This document shows, piece after piece, positions 1-5,494 of a DNA stretch of 10,963 nt. The stretch lies in assembly GCA_031272345.1 (NCBI GenBank), contig JAISTZ010000055.1, positions 1 to 10,963 of the forward strand. The letters are read 5' to 3'. Under the pieces are notes generated by a model that saw only the letters and a list, made by a program, of their open reading frames with translations, did not search any database and had not been told where the DNA came from. A program made the position numbers and the translations under genes. Each line of letters opens with the position of its first letter. The first letter of the stretch is position 1. This stretch comes from Spirochaetaceae bacterium (lineage in GTDB: Bacteria > Spirochaetota > Spirochaetia > Treponematales > Treponemataceae).

Positions 1-908
1 GCGTAAAGCCTGCCGTCGGCGCCGAACTTCATCCAGGCGATGTCGTCCCCCACGGTTTGGACCTTCCAGCCGGGAATCGTGGGAATCAGCATGGCCAGGT
101 TCGTCTTGCCGCAGGCCGAAGGGAAGGCCCCGGTGATGTATTTGACCTTGCCTTCCGGATTGGTGAGCTTGAGGATGAGCATGTGCTCCGCCAGCCAGCC
201 CTCGTCCCTGGCCAGAACCGACGCGATGCGCAGGGCCAGACACTTCTTGCCCAGGAGGGCGTTCCCGCCGTAGCCTGAGCCGTAGGACCAGATCGTGCGG
301 GTCTCAGGGAAGTGGGAGATGTACTTGTGCTCCATGTCCGCGCAGGGCCACACGCCGTTGTCCTTCTGGCCCGGGGCCAGGGGCTTCCCCACCGAGTGCA
401 GGCTGGGCACGAACTCGCCGGTCTTGTTGATGAGGTCGAGCACCTTGGTTCCCACACGGGTCATGATGTGCATGTTGCACACCACGTAGGCGGAATCCGT
501 GATTTCGATGCTGTTCTTGGCGATGGCTGACCCCACGGGACCCATGGAAAAGGGAATCACGTACATGGTGCGGCCCTTCATGCAGCCCGTGTACAGGCCC
601 GTCATGGTCTTTTTGAGTTCCTCCGGGTCGATCCAGTTGTTCGTGGGACCCGCGTCGTCCTTTTTGCGGCTTGCTATGTACGTGCGGTCTTCCACCCGGG
701 CCACGTCCGACGGGTCCGACCGGAAGAGCACACTGTTCTTCCGCTTTTTGAGGGGCGTCCCCAAGCCGCTTTCCACGAGGCCCTTCATAAGCCTGTCGTA
801 CTCATCCTGGGAGCCGTCGCACACGTACACCTCGTCGGGGCAGCACATCTTTACGGCTTCTTCCACCCACGCCTTTACCTTGGCGTTTGTAATGTCATTG
901 ATTGTCAT
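1..908 (-). CDS. pckG: Phosphoenolpyruvate carboxykinase, GTP-dependent (N-terminal half, cut by window start)
   Basis: A cytosolic enzyme that interconverts oxaloacetate + GTP and PEP + CO2 + GDP. The window holds the first 302 codons; the family is about 600 residues, so roughly half is missing past the window edge. I read the frame by hand on the minus strand. The GTP-PEPCK P-loop signature FPSACGKTN lies near residues 262-270, and the second metal-binding loop VGDDIAWM near 286-293. The substrate-binding stretches YGSGYGGNALLGKKC (about 209-223), MYVIPFSMGP (about 115-124) and SRKKDDAGPTNNW (about 80-92) are all intact. The start at 908 has an AAGGAG Shine-Dalgarno at 914-919, five bases upstream. 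It lies 74 bases after the TRAP permease and has a plausible promoter of its own, so it may be transcribed separately. The GTP type is clear from the signature; ATP-type enzymes are unrelated in these motifs. Its physiological direction cannot be told from sequence. Confidence 0.95.
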   Translation of the reverse strand, partial: MTINDITNAKVKAWVEEAVKMCCPDEVYVCDGSQDEYDRLMKGLVESGLGTPLKKRKNSVLFRSDPSDVARVEDRTYIASRKKDDAGPTNNWIDPEELKKTMTGLYTGCMKGRTMYVIPFSMGPVGSAIAKNSIEITDSAYVVCNMHIMTRVGTKVLDLINKTGEFVPSLHSVGKPLAPGQKDNGVWPCADMEHKYISHFPETRTIWSYGSGYGGNALLGKKCLALRIASVLARDEGWLAEHMLILKLTNPEGKVKYITGAFPSACGKTNLAMLIPTIPGWKVQTVGDDIAWMKFGADGRLY

Positions 909-921
909 AGAATCTCCTTAT

Positions 922-970
922 GACCGGGCTTTGCGGAAAACCGCCGGTCGTTACGGGAAAGTATAACGAC
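922..970 (-). promoter_or_regulatory. Two overlapping inverted repeats between promoter and start of pckG
   Basis: A perfect 7-bp inverted repeat (GTCGTTA/TAACGAC) has arms at 947-953 and 964-970 with a 10-base spacer, and overlaps the putative -10. A second stem pairs 922-927 with 944-949, with a possible inner GCGG/CCGC stem at 933-936 and 941-944. The two stems share bases 947-949, so they exclude each other. The second ends two bases before the Shine-Dalgarno. No T-run follows on the minus strand, so this is not a standard terminator. The first repeat is better read as a DNA operator, the second as a leader hairpin. Confidence 0.4.
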
Positions 971-988
971 TTCGCCCTGGTGTTACAA
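960..988 (-). promoter_or_regulatory. Probable sigma-70 promoter for pckG
   Basis: On the minus strand, TTGTAA (983-988, overlapping the stop codon of the TRAP permease) is followed after 17 bases by TATACT (960-965). That is 4/6 and 5/6 matches to the -35 and -10 consensus with ideal spacing. Transcription would start near 953, leaving a leader of about 45 bases. The -10 lies inside one edge of a perfect inverted repeat (947-970), which would suit repression. Predicted by eye only. Confidence 0.45.
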
Positions 989-2965
989 GCGCCTTGGAAC
1001 CGCGTATTGACTTATCAGCAGAATCACCAGGCAGGCGAGGCCGATGAGGTCCGTTTTTATGCCGCTGTCGATCAGGAAGAAGGCGCCCCCGGCCGCGATG
1101 ATGCGGACGGGGAGGGGGATCTTCCTGTGGAGGAACCCCTCGATGGCGCTTGCGATGAGGAAGACCCCCGCCGAGGCCCCCAGGACCACCCGCAGACCCG
1201 TGAGCAGGGAGGTCTCCACCAGGAGGAGCTGGGGTGAATAGACGAACATGAAGGGCACGATGAACCCGGCGATCGCCAGCTTGACCGACTGGAACCCGGT
1301 CTTCATGGGATTGCCCCCGGAAAGCCCCGCCGCCGCAAAGGCCGCCAGGGCCACCGGCGGGGTGAGGTTTGCGAACATGGCGTAGTAAAAGGCGAACATG
1401 TGGGCCGAAATCGGGGGGATACCGAGCTTGGCGAGGGCCGGGGCCGCGATCGTCGCGGTGATGATGTACGCGGGAATCGACGGGACCCCCATGCCCAGGA
1501 TCATGCACGTTACCATGGTAAAGAGCAGGGTAAGGAGCAGACTCTTTCCCCCCAGGGTGATTATGGTGTTCGCCATGGTGAGGCCGAACCCTGTCTTGGA
1601 CACAACCCCGATGATGATGCCCACACAGGCGCAGGCCATGGCGACCGGCACGGTCTGCCGTGCCCCGTCCGCCAGGGCGTCCAGGATGTCCCTGAGGCTC
1701 ATCCGGGTGGACTTCCGCAGGGCCGCCACGGCGATTGTGCACACAATGGTAATGACCGCGGAAAATACTACGGTCGCCCCGGAGAAGAGCAGGAAGTAGA
1801 GGAGCGCCGCGATGGGGATGAGGAGGTGCCCCCGCTCCCGGAGCACGTCCCGCACCCGGGGAAGCTGCTCCCTGGGGAGCCCCTGGAGGTTGTCCTTGCC
1901 CGCCCGGAGGTGCACCTGGACGATGATGCCCAGGTAGTAGAGGAGCGCGGGAATCGCCGCGTGGACGATGATCACCGAATAGGACACGTTGAGTATCTCC
2001 GCCATGATGAAGGCCGCGGCCCCCATCACCGGCGGAAGGAGCTGCCCCCCCACCGAGGAGGAGGCTTCCACCGCCCCGGCGAACTCCTTGGAGTACCCGG
2101 TCTTTTTCATCAGGGGGATCGTGAAGGCCCCGGTGGTGACCACGTTTGCCTCCGCCGACCCGTTGATGGAACCCAGGAGCCCCGAGGCGATCACCGACAC
2201 CTTGGCCGGCCCGCCGATGGAGTGACCCGCCAGGGCCAGGGCCAGGTCATTAAAGAAGGCCCCCATGCCGGACTTGGCCATCACCGAGCCGAAGAGGATG
2301 AAGAGGAAGATGTAGCTGGCGGCGATGCTCACGGAGGACCCGTAGATGCCCTCGGTGTTGGCGAAGAGGTGGTTTGAAATTTGATTCCACGTGTACCCCC
2401 GGTGCCAGAACAGGCCCGGCATGGATCGCCCGAAAAGGCCGTAGAGCAGGAAAATGACGCTCAGGATGGGGAGTGCCCAGCCGCTCATGCGCCTGGAGGC
2501 TTCCATCACCAGGATTATCAGCATGGTCGCCATGATCAGGTCCCCCGTACTGGGGATTCCCGCCCGTTCCACAACCCCCAGGTAGCCCGTGCATATATAT
2601 ATGGGCGCGGCAAGGGAGAGGAGAATCAGGAGGATGTCGAAGACCGAGATGTTCCCCCTGGTTTTTTTGCCCGAAAAGGGGTACATCATGAAGCCCAGCA
2701 CGAGCATCATGGACACGTGGACGGCCCGGTGCATCAACACCGGGGGGGTCCCGAAGAAGGACGTGTACACGTGGTACACCGACACGGCGACGCAGAGCCA
2801 GTAGAAAACGGTCTTTTCCACCGGGGAATCGAGCCGCCGGGTCTTTGCTTCTTTATCGAGACTTTCGATGAGCTCCTGCTGTTCCTCTGTGAGCACCCCC
2901 TGGCGGGCCTTTTGCAGGTCATCTACGGTCACCTCCGGCCGGACGCCGGTCCCTTGTTCTTCCAT
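983..2965 (-). CDS. TRAP transporter permease, fused 4TM/12TM (TAXI type)
   Basis: A 660-residue inner-membrane permease that takes substrate from the TAXI receptor and carries it in, driven by a Na+ or H+ gradient. A charged cytoplasmic N-terminus (about residues 1-50) is typical of TAXI-type fused permeases. The small-domain helices follow at about 51-175. The large domain has the two inverted-repeat signature regions: LGSINGSAEANVVTTGAFT (about 264-282) leading to SSSVGGQLLPPVMGAA (about 302-317), and ILGMGVPSIPAYIITAT (about 489-505) leading to FANLTPPVALAAFAAAG (about 531-547). These asparagine/glycine/proline-rich loops form the ion and substrate site in the family. The start at 2965 has AAGGAG at 2972-2977, overlapping the DUF1850 stop codon, which implies translational coupling. 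It is the third gene of the receptor-DUF1850-permease unit. Full length, no break seen. Substrate is not readable from the permease. Confidence 0.95.
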   Translation of the reverse strand: MEEQGTGVRPEVTVDDLQKARQGVLTEEQQELIESLDKEAKTRRLDSPVEKTVFYWLCVAVSVYHVYTSFFGTPPVLMHRAVHVSMMLVLGFMMYPFSGKKTRGNISVFDILLILLSLAAPIYICTGYLGVVERAGIPSTGDLIMATMLIILVMEASRRMSGWALPILSVIFLLYGLFGRSMPGLFWHRGYTWNQISNHLFANTEGIYGSSVSIAASYIFLFILFGSVMAKSGMGAFFNDLALALAGHSIGGPAKVSVIASGLLGSINGSAEANVVTTGAFTIPLMKKTGYSKEFAGAVEASSSVGGQLLPPVMGAAAFIMAEILNVSYSVIIVHAAIPALLYYLGIIVQVHLRAGKDNLQGLPREQLPRVRDVLRERGHLLIPIAALLYFLLFSGATVVFSAVITIVCTIAVAALRKSTRMSLRDILDALADGARQTVPVAMACACVGIIIGVVSKTGFGLTMANTIITLGGKSLLLTLLFTMVTCMILGMGVPSIPAYIITATIAAPALAKLGIPPISAHMFAFYYAMFANLTPPVALAAFAAAGLSGGNPMKTGFQSVKLAIAGFIVPFMFVYSPQLLLVETSLLTGLRVVLGASAGVFLIASAIEGFLHRKIPLPVRIIAAGGAFFLIDSGIKTDLIGLACLVILLISQYAVPRRL

Positions 2966-2975
2966 CGGTCACTCC

Positions 2976-3380
2976 TTACTGCTCTATCCGCAGACGCACC
3001 CGCCTGTGTTCGGGCAAATCCATGCCCGAACAGAGCTTGCGGTCATTTAAAAGCAACTCCCTTGTCGCAAAATGAGAATTGAGCCACACCAGCTCCCCGA
3101 AGGGCTGGCTGATTTGCTCCATGTGTATCAACCCGTCTTTGACGTAACAGACCCTGCCCTTGTCTTCGGGCACCCCCGCGCCGAAGGCCGGAAAGGTGAC
3201 GGCGTCGAGAATCAAATCGAGGTTTTCGTCAACGTGGTAATATTCGTTCCAGGGAAATTTTTCCAAAGAATGAACCCACCCAAAAAAGAAGGCGTCCCCT
3301 GCCGTTGCGGGGGCCTCCGCATACACCGTACCGGTTTCCCAGTCCCTGATGCGGAGAGTCCCCCGGGCAGGATTCGTCAG
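2976..3380 (-). CDS. DUF1850 protein of a TAXI-TRAP cluster; start codon uncertain
   Basis: A small protein of unknown function belonging to the DUF1850 family, which is habitually encoded beside TAXI-TRAP transporters. Family hallmarks: GDAFFFGWVHSLEKFPWNEY (the conserved histidine-serine and WNE), then FPAFGAGVPEDKGRV, and a C-terminal RRVRLRI strand. The annotated end is fixed by TAA at 2976-2978. The start is a problem. The first conventional in-frame start is GTG at 3326 (116 residues), but the family's N-terminal strand (LRIRDWETGTVYA) continues in frame upstream of it. No ATG, GTG or TTG occurs upstream before the receptor gene's end. CTG at 3380 overlaps the receptor's TGA (CTGA arrangement) and would give 134 residues; I use it here provisionally. 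No signal peptide is visible. Function in transport is unknown; a role with the receptor is inference from context. Confidence 0.8.
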   Translation of the reverse strand: MTNPARGTLRIRDWETGTVYAEAPATAGDAFFFGWVHSLEKFPWNEYYHVDENLDLILDAVTFPAFGAGVPEDKGRVCYVKDGLIHMEQISQPFGELVWLNSHFATRELLLNDRKLCSGMDLPEHRRVRLRIEQ

Positions 3381-4387
3381 TTTACCGGAACGCCCTTTGC
3401 CGTGTAAAACTTGACCGCCCCGCTGTGGAGGGGGACGGAGGTGCCCCTGATTCCGCGCAGGGCGGTTTCCCAGGTGATTTCCTTCTTGGCCGTGGCGTGG
3501 GACGCGCCGATAGCTTCAAGCCCCGCAGGGGAATAGATGTTCTCCAGCAGGTCGTAGACCACTTCGTCGGGCAGTTTGACATCCACAAGCATGATGTTCA
3601 TAACCGCCGCGGTGGTGGTGTCCTTGTCGGTCTTGTAGGTGTCCGCCGGGATGGTGGTTTCCACATAGAAGGGGTACTTGGCGATGAGGTTCTTGAGCCC
3701 ATCCCCTTCGACGGGCACAAAGACGATCTTCTTTGAGGTGCCCAGTTCCCGGATCGTGGCGTTCCCCAGACCGGAGGTGACGAAGGCCACGTCGCACATG
3801 CCGTTCTTGATCTGCTCGATAGCCGTGCCGTAGTCCAGGTAGTCCACCTTGCAGTCCGCGTAGGACATGCCGTGGGCCTCGAACATCATCCGGGCGTTGA
3901 GCTCGACCCCTGAGTTGGGCGCGCCCACGCCCACACGCTTGCCCTTGAGGTCGGCGAATTTGGTGATTCCCGTGTCGCTGGTGGTGACGATCTGGCACAC
4001 GTTAGGCCAGAGCCCCATCATGGCCCGCAGGTCCTTGGCCGGGGGCTTCCCCTCGTATGCGCCGAAGGATTCCACCGCCTGAATCACCGCGTCGGACATG
4101 GCGATTGCCATCTCCCCCTGGCCGGAAAGCAGGCCGTTGATGTTCTCGGCGGTCGCTCCGGTGGCGGTGGCGGAGGTTTTGTACCCCAGGCTTCCCACAA
4201 AGGTGGAGAAGGCCCCGCCGATGGGGAAGTAGATGCCGCTCGAAGGGCCGGTGAGCACGGTGATGACGTATTTGCTCCGGTCAAGAGTCTGGGCCGGAGC
4301 AGCCTGAGCCTGGGGCGCTTCCTTCTTGCTGCACCCCGTACAGGCGAGCAGAAGGACGAAACACACAAAGGGCAGAATTTTTTTCAT
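3377..4387 (-). CDS. TAXI-family TRAP solute receptor lipoprotein
   Basis: The extracytoplasmic substrate-binding protein of the TRAP system, 336 residues. Residues 1-19 form a lipoprotein signal (MKK, hydrophobic core, LLLACTGC). Either Cys16 or Cys19 could be lipidated; a short Lys/Ala/Pro/Gln linker follows. The TAXI body starts with ITVLTGPSSGIYFPIGGAFS (about 42-61), the family's substrate-site strand-loop. Next come ATGATAENINGLLSGQGEMA (about 75-94), LKGKRVGVGAPNSGVE (about 147-162) and YGTAIEQIKNGMCDVAFVTSG (about 186-206). The start at 4387 is chosen because GGAGG (4396-4400) lies eight bases upstream; an earlier in-frame ATG would overlap that ribosome site. Characterised TAXI receptors mostly bind glutamate-like or 2-oxo/2-hydroxy dicarboxylates (recalled, not checked), which fits the neighbouring glutamate-fermentation genes, but the ligand here is inferred. 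First gene of its own transcription unit. Confidence 0.93.
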   Translation of the reverse strand: MKKILPFVCFVLLLACTGCSKKEAPQAQAAPAQTLDRSKYVITVLTGPSSGIYFPIGGAFSTFVGSLGYKTSATATGATAENINGLLSGQGEMAIAMSDAVIQAVESFGAYEGKPPAKDLRAMMGLWPNVCQIVTTSDTGITKFADLKGKRVGVGAPNSGVELNARMMFEAHGMSYADCKVDYLDYGTAIEQIKNGMCDVAFVTSGLGNATIRELGTSKKIVFVPVEGDGLKNLIAKYPFYVETTIPADTYKTDKDTTTAAVMNIMLVDVKLPDEVVYDLLENIYSPAGLEAIGASHATAKKEITWETALRGIRGTSVPLHSGAVKFYTAKGVPVN

Positions 4388-4421
4388 CAAATAATCCTCC
4401 ATGGAAATTGATTGTGGAGGC

Positions 4422-4451
4422 ATTATAGTTTTTTCCGTTTGGGAGAGTCAA
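4422..4451 (-). promoter_or_regulatory. Near-consensus sigma-70 promoter for the TAXI-TRAP genes
   Basis: On the minus strand, TTGACT (4446-4451) and a perfect TATAAT (4422-4427) are 18 bases apart, in the 71-base gap between the dehydrogenase stop and the receptor start. Transcription would start near 4415, leaving a leader of about 28 bases that ends with the GGAGG site. This is the strongest promoter in the window, and it separates the transporter from the upstream dehydrogenase. Confidence 0.8.
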
Positions 4452-4471
4452 GCCCTTTTCAGTTGACCCTC
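4443..4471 (-). promoter_or_regulatory. Imperfect inverted repeat covering the -35 box of the TAXI promoter
   Basis: Arms at 4443-4451 and 4463-4471 (GAGGGTCAA and TTGACTCTC on the minus strand) match at eight of nine positions around an 11-base spacer. One arm covers the -35 hexamer; the other runs into the last codons of the dehydrogenase. As RNA it forms nine pairs with one G-U, but an A-run rather than a U-run follows, so it is not an ordinary terminator. A repressor or activator site is plausible. Confidence 0.35.
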
Positions 4472-5397
4472 GCCTTGCAGGAACCCGTGCCGAGCACTTC
4501 CAGGAGATTCCGCACCGAGAACCGGGCCATCCGCTCCAGGGACGTGAAGGTGCTGGCCCCGGCGTGGGGCAGGAGCACACAGTTCGGGAGCTGCCTGAGG
4601 GGGCTGTCCTTTACGAAGCCCACGGTGGTGTCGAGCCCGGCGGCGGCGATTTCCCCGGTGGTGAGGGCCCTGTAGAGGGCGTCCTCGTCGATGATGCCTC
4701 CCCGGGCGGTGTTCACGATGATTGCCCTGGGCTTCATCTTCTTGAATTCCCCTTCCCCGATCAGGTTCCGGGTTTTGTCCGTAAGGGGGGCGTGAATCGT
4801 GATGAAGTCGGATTCCCGCAGGAGGGTATCCATGTCCACGTATTTTCCCCCGTAAATTTTCACGTATTCCTCGTCCGGGTAGGCGTCGTAGCAGAGGAGG
4901 CCCATGTCGAACCCGTGGGACCGGCGGATAACCCCCTTGCCGATTCTCCCCGTGCCGATGACCCCCAGGGTGGCTCCGGCCATTTCGATTCCCACCAGCC
5001 TGGTGGTGCGGCCCTCCCGGATGAGGGCGTCCATCTCCGGAATGCGCCGGGCCGCCGCCAGCATCAGGGCGATCGCCAGGTCCGCCACGGACTCGTTGTT
5101 CGCCCCGGGAGTGTTGGTGACGACGATGCCCACCTGGTGGGCGAAGGAAAGGTCTATCTTGTCGCACCCCACGCCGTACACGGAAATCACCTTGAGCTTT
5201 TTGGCGCTCCGCATCATGTCCGCCGTGTAGGGCTGCTGGCCGGCGATGATTCCGTCCGCCTCCGGCAGCATTGCGGTCAATTCTTCGATGGTCTTGGGCA
5301 AAAGCACCCTGTGCCCGGCTTCCGTCAACTCTCCGATGACCGTCGCGTCAGGCTCAGTGAATGAATGGGCCGCGCAAATGATCGTATACGTATTCAT
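4459..5397 (-). CDS. D-2-hydroxyacid dehydrogenase (NAD-dependent), possible 2-hydroxyglutarate dehydrogenase
   Basis: A cytosolic oxidoreductase of the D-isomer-specific 2-hydroxyacid dehydrogenase family (SerA/LdhA/HgdH fold), 312 residues, the usual length for the catalytic core with no regulatory domain. It shows GVIGTGRIGKG (NAD fold, Gly148/150/153), Asp171 (CYDAYPD) at the end of the second strand for NAD preference, NTARGGIID with catalytic Arg232, and LLPHAGAST with catalytic His278. The catalytic glutamate normally in an LDVFxxEP-like loop is not visible: the loop reads LDTTVGFVKDSPL, with Phe261 at the position equivalent to the SerA glutamate. The start at 5397 has AAGGGA (5402-5407) four bases upstream; the frame stays open into gltS, but that extension looks non-coding. 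Next to hgdAB and gcdA, the natural guess is reduction of 2-oxoglutarate to (R)-2-hydroxyglutarate. Phosphoglycerate or another 2-oxoacid remains possible. Confidence 0.85.
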   Translation of the reverse strand: MNTYTIICAAHSFTEPDATVIGELTEAGHRVLLPKTIEELTAMLPEADGIIAGQQPYTADMMRSAKKLKVISVYGVGCDKIDLSFAHQVGIVVTNTPGANNESVADLAIALMLAAARRIPEMDALIREGRTTRLVGIEMAGATLGVIGTGRIGKGVIRRSHGFDMGLLCYDAYPDEEYVKIYGGKYVDMDTLLRESDFITIHAPLTDKTRNLIGEGEFKKMKPRAIIVNTARGGIIDEDALYRALTTGEIAAAGLDTTVGFVKDSPLRQLPNCVLLPHAGASTFTSLERMARFSVRNLLEVLGTGSCKARVN

Positions 5398-5409
5398 AAA
5401 GTCCCTTGC

Positions 5410-5489
5410 GGGGCTGCCCAAGAACAAAACAGCCCCCGATGTGATTTGCCATTCCTCTTCCTTTAAGCTGCCCCGCCGGAGCGGGGCAG
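5410..5489 (-). promoter_or_regulatory. Paired hairpins in the gltS-dehydrogenase spacer
   Basis: A 9-bp GC-rich stem (5468-5476 with 5481-5489, 4-base loop) starts five bases after the gltS stop codon. No T-run follows it in the minus direction, so it is at best a weak or factor-dependent terminator, or an mRNA-stabilising hairpin. A second 7-bp stem (5410-5416 with 5430-5436, 13-base loop) ends next to the AAGGGA ribosome site of the dehydrogenase. Bases 5408-5414 can also pair with 5470-5476, so the two hairpins and a long-range stem compete. Confidence 0.5.
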
Positions 5490-5494
5490 TGTTG

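Noticed and set aside
903..914. A 12-base sequence (tgtcatagaatc) spanning the pckG start, repeated at 7007-7018 at the gltS start
   Set aside because: A few identical 12-mers are expected by chance in 11 kb, and both are ribosome-site-plus-ATG contexts, so resemblance is not surprising.
1400..2377. A 325-codon open frame on the plus strand opposite the TRAP permease
   Set aside because: It is antisense to a gene with clear family motifs, its product is rich in Gly/His/Arg/Asp as expected of a GC-rich shadow frame, and no family motif is visible.
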